Shown: in pieces, positions 47,547 to 54,904 of the stretch
Layout of the letters: each line of letters opens with the position of its first letter
Position numbering within the stretch: the stretch's first letter is position 1
NCBI RefSeq assembly: GCF_019966515.1
Contig: NZ_JAIMIB010000006.1
Coordinates: 1 to 64,000 of the forward strand
Reading direction: 5' to 3'
Source: Roseovarius aestuarii
Lineage (GTDB): Bacteria > Pseudomonadota > Alphaproteobacteria > Rhodobacterales > Rhodobacteraceae
Length of the DNA: 64,000 bases
Notes under the pieces: generated by a model
The model's database searches: none
Told to the model about the DNA's origin: nothing
Seen by the model: the letters and a program-made list of their open reading frames with translations, nothing else
Translations under genes and position numbers: made by a program

Positions 47547-48230
47547 ATGAGCACGAAGATTGGAGTGATTGAGAGTAGGTGGTACGACGCCACCAATGAC
47601 ATAAAGAAAAATACCACTGTAAAGCCTCTGTTCGATTTTCTATCGGACCTGCATTTCGGTAGCCATCATGCGTACGACTACGAAATGGTTGGTACTCGCT
47701 CAGCCTTCACCGATGCGATTTCACGTATCGCTCGATCAAGAGCAACGACGGTGGCGTACCTCGCAATGCATGGAAGCAGCAAAGGACTTCATCTCCATGG
47801 CGGGGAAAGAATTTCGAGAACTGTGCTGAAAAATTCTCTGCTGCAGGTTTCTCAAGAGGGCGGTTCGAATTTGATCGGAATGTTCTTTGGTTCTTGTATG
47901 TTTGGTTCACACGCTCTTGCAGATTACTTGTTCAAACAAGAAGCACCGGTCGTGTGGATTGCCGGCTACCAAGAGAGCGTAGATTTTGTAAGCTCTTCAG
48001 GTTTGGACCTTTTGTTTTTCAACACAATGCTAGCCGTACGATATGAGAACCCTACGTTCTCCAACAGAAAGAAGATCGAAGAAGTTGCGCGACGCATGAA
48101 AATCCAGATGCAAGGGCTCTGCAATACACCGCTAGAAAATGCTGAGCCGACTTGCGGTCTTGGTTTTTCGATCTTTGTGAAGAAACTTGGGCGGACACGC
48201 GGGGCAAGGGATCTTATGCGGGAGGCATAG
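47547..48230 (+). CDS. caspase-like (clan CD) protein
   Basis: 227 residues. YLAMHGSS gives a candidate catalytic H75-G76, and IGMFFGSCMFG a Cys at C117, in the His-then-Cys order and spacing of caspase/CHAT-type folds. VWIAGYQESVDFVSSSGLDLLF then matches the pattern of bacterial proteins recently grouped as DUF6642-like caspase-fold proteins, as I recall. It would cleave host or partner proteins. The gap from the previous gene is 246 bp, with no obvious gene. Placed among HEPN-like genes, it may be an effector. Confidence 0.6.
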   Translation: MSTKIGVIESRWYDATNDIKKNTTVKPLFDFLSDLHFGSHHAYDYEMVGTRSAFTDAISRIARSRATTVAYLAMHGSSKGLHLHGGERISRTVLKNSLLQVSQEGGSNLIGMFFGSCMFGSHALADYLFKQEAPVVWIAGYQESVDFVSSSGLDLLFFNTMLAVRYENPTFSNRKKIEEVARRMKIQMQGLCNTPLENAEPTCGLGFSIFVKKLGRTRGARDLMREA

Positions 48231-48344
48231 GTGCTGTTTTGGTTGACTTTAAATATCGCGAACGCGGCCAAAGTCAGCTTTGAAGAAACTGCGATGCGGC
48301 ATCTCGAAGCGTGGTTAAGGTCCGGAAAAGGCCGTCAGCGCTGA
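48231..48344 (+). CDS. possible small protein after caspase-like gene
   Basis: 37 codons, GTG 48231 directly after the TAG of the caspase-like gene, with GGAGG five bases before it. It has a hydrophobic N-terminus (MLFWLTLNIANAA) and a basic end (SGKGRQR). It overlaps the end of the convergent thermonuclease by ten bases. No homolog is recognised; the site and spacing argue for translation but do not prove it. Confidence 0.3.
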   Translation: MLFWLTLNIANAAKVSFEETAMRHLEAWLRSGKGRQR

Positions 48345-48934
48345 TTACGTTTCTTAGCCTCGAACTTCTCCCACACATGCATTCGTCCTTTTTGGCGAGC
48401 ATCTGCTAGCCACATCTTCTTTCGTGCATCCGTAACTTCCAAATGGCTGTATTTGCCGCCGGAAAACTTTGGCCAGTCGATTGCCAAACCCTGTTTTACC
48501 ATCTCTGACGACAGGTCGCGGCCATCCGGCAAAAAACACTTCGCAACTGTTCGCCCGTGGGCATCTTTTTCCAGAATCTCAGCCCGCACAGCCTGACCTT
48601 TGCAAAGTCCAACCAATGCCCATTTGGCCTTTTGTCCATATGGATGATCTAGTTCAGGTGCATCTATACCAAAAAGACGTATCTGCGTTTTCTTGATGAC
48701 TACTGTATCGCCGTCAATTATCCGCGCGGGACCTTCGATCGACAAGGGAACAGGCGATGGCTTGGCGGTCGAGTGATCGAAAGGTCGAGCCTGGGCTGGA
48801 CTCGCCACAATTTCGGTTGTTTTCGGTGTTTCATTACGTGGAGGCGGAGTGTATCGATCCGTGCTTGTTTCTCGACTACGAAACGCGACAATGAACACGC
48901 CAGCTAAAATGACTAGAATTACCACAATTTCCAA
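48335..48934 (-). CDS. membrane-anchored thermonuclease (SNase) protein
   Basis: 199 residues. An N-terminal transmembrane helix (about 3-18) is followed by a Pro/Ser/Thr-rich linker and an SNase fold (from about 68). IDGDTVV, IRLFGIDAPELD and HGRTVAKC supply the catalytic Asp/Arg/Glu/Arg set. It would degrade DNA or RNA in the periplasm. It lies between the caspase-like and HNH genes, opposite to the former, within the mobile element. Confidence 0.85.
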   Translation of the reverse strand: MEIVVILVILAGVFIVAFRSRETSTDRYTPPPRNETPKTTEIVASPAQARPFDHSTAKPSPVPLSIEGPARIIDGDTVVIKKTQIRLFGIDAPELDHPYGQKAKWALVGLCKGQAVRAEILEKDAHGRTVAKCFLPDGRDLSSEMVKQGLAIDWPKFSGGKYSHLEVTDARKKMWLADARQKGRMHVWEKFEAKKRNQR

Positions 48935-49209
48935 AACTTACTTTACCCCGCAAAGTTTGCCCGGAGCGATCACGGACTTTTTGGTTGTATATTCCAGTAC
49001 TATTAGCTCTTTAAGTTGAAATTTTGTCTAGAACGCGACGACCTCAGGCGTGCAAACAGTCGCCTCCATTTCCGGTTATTTTGCTTCTCGCGAGTTCGAA
49101 TATGGCGGAACTAACTGAAGCCTTGCCACGCAGCGAAACCAAGTTTGACGGCACTTGTCTGAAGTAGAACGGTGTTTTTCGGAAGCCGCCGAATGTTTGC
49201 ATTAGACGT

Positions 49210-50109
49210 TCAGTGCCTGAAGCAATTCTCTCGATGCCACGACACAAACTCCGTCCTCGGCCGGTTGGCGAGGCGTTCAGGAGCCAATAGTCTGCCGGAA
49301 GAATTGATCATCGCTGCCACGGCATCGAGGTCATTGCTTTGCCTTGATACGAGAATAGTCAGGTCATCGGAGAGCCCCACAAGACCTCTGTCAAACATCC
49401 AATGGGCCGTGCCAGACAGAGCAAGGCCATTACTCACGATATCTGGCCCGTCTTGTTCCACCGGTCTAATGTGAGCGGCTTCAACCTCCGCACGACCGCC
49501 ACCGTTTATCAAACGCAGCCCCGTAATCGCGCAGCGTTCACCGTAGGCTCGGAGAACGTTCTTTCTAAAATTGCGGTCTCGCACAGCGCGATTTGTCAGT
49601 TGGTTGACCCGCTCGCGCGCGGGCAGGTGCTGGAACGAAACCTGGGCGTCCTGAAGCCCAGGTGATTGAGCATAGTGGTCAACGCGAGGCAGGAAGTCGT
49701 CATCACGGTCAAGCCCGCGCTCTACGATCCGGGCAAAGTCTTCGACGGATAACGTTCTGACCGCTGCTTGCGCGCGGCCTGAAATCCTGCCCTGGTCATT
49801 TAAGAGACCTTGCTCGACGATGTCACCAGCATCACGGAAAGGAACCGGGTCCCCAAAATCGAGATAGGTTCCCGGCTCTATGACGGCCAAATACATATCG
49901 GATTTGCGAGGGTCAGCGATAATCTCTTGGACCTTTGCGACCGCAAAGTAGCCTTTCGTGTCTTTAACTTTGCTAGGCTCAAGGTAAACGATCCAATCGC
50001 CTTCGCATTGCTGCGCACGGGAAAAATATTGCCTGGGGAACTGGTACCGCTCCGAAGGGACGTCGTCATAGATCGAGTCACTGCGATGAATGAAAATTCC
50101 AAAGGCCAT
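49210..50109 (-). CDS. HNH endonuclease, probable modification-dependent restriction enzyme
   Basis: 299 residues. The N-terminal ~110 residues (YQFPRQYFSRAQQ, GDWIVYLEP, GYFAVAKVQEI) resemble a PUA/SRA/EVE-like base-reading domain. The C-terminal HNH core is GERCAITGLRL, AAHIRPVEQDGPD, NGLALSGTAHWMFDRGL, holding the His-Asn-His residues. Such fusions cut DNA with modified bases and restrict phage. ATG 50109 is preferred to TTG 50118. No methyltransferase partner is present, as expected for type IV-like enzymes. Confidence 0.8.
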   Translation of the reverse strand: MAFGIFIHRSDSIYDDVPSERYQFPRQYFSRAQQCEGDWIVYLEPSKVKDTKGYFAVAKVQEIIADPRKSDMYLAVIEPGTYLDFGDPVPFRDAGDIVEQGLLNDQGRISGRAQAAVRTLSVEDFARIVERGLDRDDDFLPRVDHYAQSPGLQDAQVSFQHLPARERVNQLTNRAVRDRNFRKNVLRAYGERCAITGLRLINGGGRAEVEAAHIRPVEQDGPDIVSNGLALSGTAHWMFDRGLVGLSDDLTILVSRQSNDLDAVAAMINSSGRLLAPERLANRPRTEFVSWHRENCFRH

Positions 50110-50199
50110 TCGAGTCAAACTTCACGTTGAACAAGGGAGAGCAACATGGATCGGTTCAGACACGATCCGAATACACTGCGGTGATTGTAGTTTTTTTGG

Positions 50200-50496
50200 T
50201 CACTCACTAATCAAGCGCTCTAACTTCCGGTCAGCAAAATGCAATGTCAGCACTGAGCCAAACAGGATAGGAATTAGCGCGCCGGCGATGGCGACGGTAA
50301 TAATGGATGCGCCCGCAAACCAAGTGAGCTCGGTTGGATGATCCATGAAACGAAATCGTAGAAACCCAACGAGAAACAGCGCGCTTGCGCCCATATACAC
50401 CTTGCAGAGAAGTTCCAGCGGTTCGATTGTATTGCGGCGGGCGCGTTCCAGTGCAGAGCGGCGCAGGCGTTTCCAGTTTTTACTTGGTTTTTGCAT
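50200..50496 (-). CDS. small two-helix membrane protein
   Basis: 98 residues with a basic N-terminus (KNWKRLRRSALERARR) and two hydrophobic segments (about 30-46 and 60-83). No family recognised. It starts four bases after the XRE regulator upstream on the same strand, so the two form a pair; an effector with a cognate repressor is one possibility. Confidence 0.55.
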   Translation of the reverse strand: MQKPSKNWKRLRRSALERARRNTIEPLELLCKVYMGASALFLVGFLRFRFMDHPTELTWFAGASIITVAIAGALIPILFGSVLTLHFADRKLERLISE

Positions 50497-50500
50497 ATGC

Positions 50501-50920
50501 TTACTCCCTTACGAGTTCGATCCATGTGTGAACGTCATCATCGGTCACCTCCCGCCCTTCGACGTATGACTGGTACCAACGGGCGACGATGGCCCCGCGC
50601 TTCTCGCTTTTGATCTTGATGTTCTCTTCGTTGAGGTGCTGATCGAGCGAAGTCTCAATCCTTTTTAGAGCTTCGAAATCATGGGCCGCCCGGACGGCTT
50701 TCGTTCCCAGCAGTATCCAAGCCGCATCCACGTCGAACCGATCTGCCATAGCAACCAATGCCTCGACCGGCAGGCCGCGCTGTCCCTTTTCATAGCTGTG
50801 ATAGGCGCGATGTGAGACGCCAATCGCTTCCGCCATAGCAGTTTGAGTTAGGCCGATTTCGTTGCGCGCAATCGTAAGGCGCGCGCCCATGGCTGTGAAA
50901 ACAGACTTAGAATCTCGCAC
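50501..50920 (-). CDS. XRE-family transcriptional regulator
   Basis: About 139 residues. The helix-turn-helix (GARLTIARNEIGLTQTAMAEAIGVSHRAYHSYEKGQRGLP) is near the N-terminus, followed by a helical tail. The start is uncertain: GTG 50920 or adjacent TTG 50923 follow AGGGA, whereas ATG 50890 has no ribosome binding site and an ATG at 50995 would add unlikely sequence. It likely represses the divergent xis-int genes or its own operon, acting as the element's control switch. Confidence 0.75.
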   Translation of the reverse strand: MRDSKSVFTAMGARLTIARNEIGLTQTAMAEAIGVSHRAYHSYEKGQRGLPVEALVAMADRFDVDAAWILLGTKAVRAAHDFEALKRIETSLDQHLNEENIKIKSEKRGAIVARWYQSYVEGREVTDDDVHTWIELVRE

Positions 50921-51077
50921 CAAACAAGGTTCCCTATTGACGAAGCCGCCATAACGCGCAAAACTGCACAAAATGACATAAAATTGCACTCTCAATCATC
51001 TGACCACGTCAGAAGGTGCGAAACAAGCGATTCTTTGCGCATCGCTTATTCAACCCAAGCGGACAAGGACGACTGAA

Positions 51078-51425
51078 ATGGCAGAGACCGAAAAATCAGA
51101 CAGCTCGCAAATCCTTGAGCTTGGCAAAACGCCCGCGCAGTGGGTCGAGGTCATGGCCGGGATGGGGATCGAAATTTCCGAGCGCACATTGCGCGAACGG
51201 GCGAATGACACGGGCGCTTTCTATCGGCTTGGTCGAACGATGCTGATCACTCCCGCGCAGATCGACACCATATTTGAAGGAGGTCAGTCATGCCGCTCCA
51301 AATCTACAAGAGGGGCACCGTCTACTGGGCTAAGGGCTGGGTCGAGTACAACGGCAGGCCAATCGCAGGCCCATACCGGCGAAGCACTAAGGCATCTACA
51401 GAAGCAGGCGCACGGGACTGGATAA
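51078..51425 (+). CDS. excisionase-like DNA-binding protein
   Basis: 115 residues. WVEVMAGMGIEISERTLRERANDTGAFYRLGRTMLITPAQIDTIF in outline is a short winged or MerR-like helix-turn-helix typical of excisionase genes beside integrases. AAGGA lies eight bases before ATG 51078. The last 136 bases overlap the integrase start in another frame, and the overlapping tail (Gln/Arg/Ser/Thr-rich) is probably not structured. It would bind att arms to favour excision. Confidence 0.7.
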   Translation: MAETEKSDSSQILELGKTPAQWVEVMAGMGIEISERTLRERANDTGAFYRLGRTMLITPAQIDTIFEGGQSCRSKSTRGAPSTGLRAGSSTTAGQSQAHTGEALRHLQKQAHGTG

Positions 51426-52384
51426 ACCGCGAGACGGAGCTTCAGATACGCCGGCATGTCGTTGGCGACGAGCCGAGCAAGACGTTCTCCGATGCAATCA
51501 TGCTCTACAATGCCTCCTCCAAGGCCGCGAAGCAGTTGATCCCGATTGTCGAAGAGATTGGCGACATGCCATTGGGTGCGATCTCTGGTGCGCTCCTGAA
51601 AGGTCTTGGCCCAAAACTGAAACCGAAGGCCTCGACCGATACTTGGTGGCGCGAAATCGTGACGCCCGCGAGTGCGGTGATCAACAACTCGCACGAGTTG
51701 GAAGGCACGCCGCTGATCCGGGTGAAGCCATACGACAAGTTCGAGCGGATTGCCCAAGACAAGCGCCGAGGCAAACTGAGCCGTGTTGAACGCAAGCCAG
51801 CCGATAAAGAGTGGATCGAGGCGTTCTGCCGAGCTGCTGATCCTTACAACGCTGCCCTGGTGCGATTCATGTTCGAAACGGCGGCGCGGATCGATCAAGC
51901 TGTCTCGATTGAGCCTGACGATCTGCGACGCGCCGAGAACAAGGTCAGGGTGAAAGCACAGAAAGGCCATCCCGAACGCTGGATTACAGTCTCGCCGCAG
52001 ATGATGGACGAGTTGCTGGCCTTGCCGCCGAAACGGCCCAAGAACCGCAAGACCGGCAAGCTCATGAAGCCGCGCGTTTTCGGCTATGGCAGCTCGACAG
52101 GCTACAACACGCGCTGGAAGACAATCTGCAAGCGCGCAGGCATTCCGTACCTGTCTGCACACCCGGCAGGGCGGCATGGGTTCTTCACGGAACTGGTGGT
52201 GCGACAAGGCGTCGATCCAGTCACAGCAGCAAAGGCTGGGCGCTGGTCCGACCCCAATTTGCCCATGCGAATTTACGCCCACGCGGAGACGGATGAGGCC
52301 GATGTCAGAGCCCGTTTTCGTACAAATCATGTACAGCCGGACACTGTACAAACACCCAAGGGCAAGAAATCACAGAAGGAATAA
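51290..52384 (+). CDS. tyrosine recombinase (integrase)
   Basis: 364 residues. It catalyses insertion and excision at tRNA-Arg(CCT). R200 (TAARIDQAV), H291, R295-H296 (AHPAGRHGFF), W318 region (GRWSDP) and Y329 (RIYAHAE) form the active site. The box II motif reads H-x3-R-H rather than the common H-x2-R-H, as in other Rhodobacteraceae integrases I recall. GGAGG lies seven bases before ATG 51290. Its 3' end contains the right-hand arm sites and stops 14 bp before attR. Confidence 0.92.
   Translation: MPLQIYKRGTVYWAKGWVEYNGRPIAGPYRRSTKASTEAGARDWINRETELQIRRHVVGDEPSKTFSDAIMLYNASSKAAKQLIPIVEEIGDMPLGAISGALLKGLGPKLKPKASTDTWWREIVTPASAVINNSHELEGTPLIRVKPYDKFERIAQDKRRGKLSRVERKPADKEWIEAFCRAADPYNAALVRFMFETAARIDQAVSIEPDDLRRAENKVRVKAQKGHPERWITVSPQMMDELLALPPKRPKNRKTGKLMKPRVFGYGSSTGYNTRWKTICKRAGIPYLSAHPAGRHGFFTELVVRQGVDPVTAAKAGRWSDPNLPMRIYAHAETDEADVRARFRTNHVQPDTVQTPKGKKSQKE
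52319..52352. promoter_or_regulatory. right-end GTACA repeats (candidate integrase arm sites)
   Basis: CGTACAAA (52319), TGTACA (52330) and TGTACAAA (52345) lie in the last codons of the integrase, 47-80 bp inside attR. The first two are 11 bp apart, the same spacing as CGTACAAA (37488) and TGTACAAA (37499) near the left end. One helical turn spacing fits integrase or excisionase arm binding. Confidence 0.45.
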
Positions 52385-52398
52385 CGTTATGAACGGTT

Positions 52399-52445
52399 CC
52401 CTCCTAAGGGGCAGGTTGCAGGTTCGAATCCTGCCGGGGTCGCCA
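52399..52445 (+). repeat. right attachment site (attR), 47-bp direct repeat
   Basis: Identical to the 3' 47 bases of tRNA-Arg(CCT) at 37339-37385. It cannot make a tRNA alone, as the 5' half is missing. The flanking sequence after 52445 is chromosomal. Confidence 0.95.
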
Positions 52446-52672
52446 CCTGAAATCTCGTATAAAGAGAGCGAATGATTTGCCTTGCGTCGTCAGAAGCGAG
52501 ATAGGATTACTGATTTCAACGCCATGGTTTTTCTCAAACACGTGCGACACCATAACGACAAATTTGCACAAATCGTCCATAAGCGCAGTTTATGTGCGCC
52601 AATGCGTATTGTCACCGCACGCTAACCACCCCAGTTTCAACAAACGGAATTTGGAGTTGAAAGGTTTACCAT

Positions 52673-53212
52673 ATGTCCAAGCCAACATTGCTGGCGATCT
52701 CGGGATCGCTGCGCAAAGGTTCTTTTAACCGGATGCTCTTGAAAGAGGCTGCACGTGCCTTTGGTGACGCCGAGGTGGTGGAGGCGGATCTTGCCCTGCC
52801 GCTATATGATGGAGACCTGGAAGAGGCCGAGGGGATACCTGCCTCGGTTCAGATGCTCGCGAGCCAGATCAAGGGGGCCGATGCGATCGTGATTTCATCA
52901 CCGGAATATAACAAAGGCATTCCCGGGGTGCTGAAAAACGCGCTGGATTGGGTAAGCCGGGTGTCCGAGCCTGTGCTGAAGAACAAGCCGACAGTGGTGA
53001 TTTCTGCCGCGGCGGGCCGGACTGGTGGTGAAACGGCGCAGTTCATGGTGTTGAGCTGCCTGACGCAGCTACAGGTCCGGCTGCTACCCGGCCCTGCGGT
53101 TCTGATAGCCGCCGCAATGAACGAGTTCGACGAGAGCGGCGCATTGAAAAATGTGCGTTACAAGGAAACACTGAGCACGCGGATGCAGGCGCTGCGCGCC
53201 GAGATTGGCTGA
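52673..53212 (+). CDS. NAD(P)H-dependent FMN reductase
   Basis: 179-residue flavodoxin-like reductase. GSLRKGSFNR is the FMN phosphate loop and SPEYNKGIPGVLKNALDW is the family signature. Related enzymes reduce FMN, chromate or quinones. It is the first chromosomal gene after the integrated element; 227 bp before it hold no gene. It is convergent with the VOC gene at 53215. Confidence 0.9.
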   Translation: MSKPTLLAISGSLRKGSFNRMLLKEAARAFGDAEVVEADLALPLYDGDLEEAEGIPASVQMLASQIKGADAIVISSPEYNKGIPGVLKNALDWVSRVSEPVLKNKPTVVISAAAGRTGGETAQFMVLSCLTQLQVRLLPGPAVLIAAAMNEFDESGALKNVRYKETLSTRMQALRAEIG

Positions 53213-53214
53213 GC

Positions 53215-53616
53215 TCAATCGCCCTGATTAGCGATCTCGATCAGATTGTTATCGGGGTCGCGGATATAGATCGAATTGATCGGCCCGGATGTGCCCGAGC
53301 GCGCAACCGGGCCTTCCTCTATCGCTATGTTCCTGACATTCAGGTGATGTGTCCATGCCGCCAACGGCGTATCGCTGAGAAAACACAGATCTGCCGATCC
53401 GGGTTGGGGATGGCTTGCTCTGGGTTCGAATTCGGCACCGGCCTGATGCAGGTTGATCTTCTGCGTACCGAATTTCAACGCCCAGCGTGGACCGCCACCG
53501 CTTGGTGCGAACTGGATTGCCTGCATGCCCAGCACATTTTCATAGAATTCCAACGTAGCGTCGATGTCGTCGACGGTCAGAACCAGATGATCAAGTGCGG
53601 TCAGTGCAGGCGTCAT
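53215..53616 (-). CDS. VOC family (glyoxalase-like) protein
   Basis: 133 residues. Metal ligands are likely in ALDHLVLTVDD (His), KINLHQAG (His) and NLIEIANQ (Glu). Resembles the glyoxalase/bleomycin-resistance proteins of unknown substrate. ATG 53616 follows GGAGG about ten bases upstream; a longer frame to 53784 lies inside the divergent dehydratase gene and is rejected. Confidence 0.82.
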   Translation of the reverse strand: MTPALTALDHLVLTVDDIDATLEFYENVLGMQAIQFAPSGGGPRWALKFGTQKINLHQAGAEFEPRASHPQPGSADLCFLSDTPLAAWTHHLNVRNIAIEEGPVARSGTSGPINSIYIRDPDNNLIEIANQGD

Positions 53617-53658
53617 TTCAGGATTGTTCCTCCGGGGGTACAGGCCTAGCCTGCCCGC

Positions 53659-54453
53659 ATGACCGAGAATGTGCAAACCCTGAATGACGTGATCGACCCC
53701 GCGCGTGCGCGCGCCATGCAGACACTGCTGGGCCAGGAGGCTACGATTGCGACAGAGGACACCCTGCCTGCGTTTTTCCATCAACTCTATTTCTGGGACC
53801 CGCAGCCACCGTCGCGCCTAGGTCGGGATGGACACCCGAAGGTCGGCGGGATCATTCCCAATATGGGCCTGCCGCGCCGGATGTGGGCTGGCGGGCGGCT
53901 GGAAATTACAGCAGCCCTGCGCGCTGGTGTGCCAGCAGAGCGGCGAACGATCCTGGAAAAGGCTGAACGTAAGGAAGGGCGCACCGGAAAGCTGGGTTTT
54001 GTTACCCTGCGGCATGAGATTCGTCAGGAGGGAAAGCTATGTGTGACCGACTGGCAAGATCTGGTTTACCGTCAAGACCCGGATCCGGATGCACCTGTAC
54101 CTGTCCCGCCCGAGGCTCGCCGCGACGAGGTTGCCCGCGAAAGCGTCACTTTCAATTCAACGTTGCTCTTTCGCTATTCCGCACTGACCTTCAATGGCCA
54201 CCGGATCCATTATGACAGCGATTATGCAAAAACGGTCGAAGGCTATAACGGTTTGGTGGTGCATGGGCCGCTTTTGGCCCAACACCTGATCTTATTGGCT
54301 GAAAACCAGTTGGGCAGCGTGAGAAATTTTGCCTTTCGAGCCACCGCGCCGCTTCTGCATAGCGAAGAGGCCACGTTCTGCTGGCGTGACGGCATTGCGT
54401 GGGTACGAGGTCCGGATGGACGCCAATGCATGATCGCAGCCGCCAGTAGCTGA
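53659..54453 (+). CDS. MaoC/HTD2-like acyl-CoA dehydratase
   Basis: 264 residues with two hotdog modules. The C-terminal module contains FNGHRIHYDSDYA and GYNGLVVHGPLLAQHL, typical of fungal HTD2 and bacterial itaconyl- or mesaconyl-CoA hydratases. It acts on a small branched acyl-CoA by inference. It is divergent from the VOC gene by 42 bp. Its last 263 bases are overlapped, antisense, by the SNase-like frame at 54191. Confidence 0.82.
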   Translation: MTENVQTLNDVIDPARARAMQTLLGQEATIATEDTLPAFFHQLYFWDPQPPSRLGRDGHPKVGGIIPNMGLPRRMWAGGRLEITAALRAGVPAERRTILEKAERKEGRTGKLGFVTLRHEIRQEGKLCVTDWQDLVYRQDPDPDAPVPVPPEARRDEVARESVTFNSTLLFRYSALTFNGHRIHYDSDYAKTVEGYNGLVVHGPLLAQHLILLAENQLGSVRNFAFRATAPLLHSEEATFCWRDGIAWVRGPDGRQCMIAAASS

Positions 54454-54892
54454 CTGGGTCAAAGGCGGACGCGAACCGTGTCAGCGACAGGGTTTCGCCT
54501 GTATAGGCCAGTGTTTCGCTCGGCGGCTTTAATTGGCACAAGCCGCTGTCGATCATCAGAGCCGAGGCCTTCTGCTCGCGGCGTGCGCAATCGACGGTTT
54601 TAACATTGTCGTCGCGATGGAATGTGCAGGTGATTTCGCGCCGGTATCTGCTGTTGAGCATAAAGGTGTTCAACAGCGCCTTGGCCTCGCGCCCCGTGCC
54701 GTTGTCGGGGGAGGGGCAGGTGACGCCGTGCAGGCCATATGCCACCCCGTCAAGCTCCACCCGGTCACCGGCAAGGGCCCGCCAGATACGTGGAACGTTG
54801 TCGCGGGCAGGGGCCGAGGGATCAGCCGCCATACCTGTGCTGACGCAAAGGCAGGTGAACAGAATGACGAAGATGGGAGATCGGGCGCGCAT
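54191..54892 (-). CDS. degenerate secreted SNase-like protein
   Basis: 233 codons. A signal peptide (about 1-22, cleaving near GMA-A) precedes an SNase-like fold of ~115 residues (ALAGDRVELDGVAYGLHGV, then CARREQKASALMIDSGLC). The catalytic Arg and Glu region of true SNases (RLxGIDAPE) reads GLHGVTCPS, so it is probably inactive. The C-terminal ~85 residues lie antisense to the dehydratase gene and look like run-on from a lost stop codon. A shorter functional product is possible. Confidence 0.5.
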   Translation of the reverse strand: MRARSPIFVILFTCLCVSTGMAADPSAPARDNVPRIWRALAGDRVELDGVAYGLHGVTCPSPDNGTGREAKALLNTFMLNSRYRREITCTFHRDDNVKTVDCARREQKASALMIDSGLCQLKPPSETLAYTGETLSLTRFASAFDPVSYWRLRSCIGVHPDLVPTQCRHASRTWPLRYAEAARWLERQNFSRCPTGFQPIRSGVGPKAAHAPPNRYSLRPFLHNRCHNGSGGH

Positions 54893-54904
54893 GTCCTGAG
54901 TATA

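Larger units (their letters stand above)
37339..52445. mobile_element. integrative mobilizable element in tRNA-Arg(CCT)
   Basis: About 15.1 kb bounded by 47-bp direct repeats. It carries tyrosine integrase and excisionase-like genes at the right end and a MobCABD operon at the left. Between them lie a mobile mystery protein A/B pair and an AT-richer cargo of HEPN-like, caspase-like and nuclease genes. No type IV secretion, phage structural or autonomous conjugation genes are visible, so it should be an IME needing a helper. The cargo base composition clearly differs by eye from the flanking chromosome, consistent with transfer. Confidence 0.93.

Noticed and set aside
47357..47572. 71-codon + strand frame before the caspase-like gene
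   Set aside because: No ribosome binding site, Arg/Cys/Ser-rich, overlaps the next start; looks like spacer.
37386..52445. Element as a prophage
   Set aside because: No capsid, terminase, portal, tail or lysis genes; mobilization genes instead.
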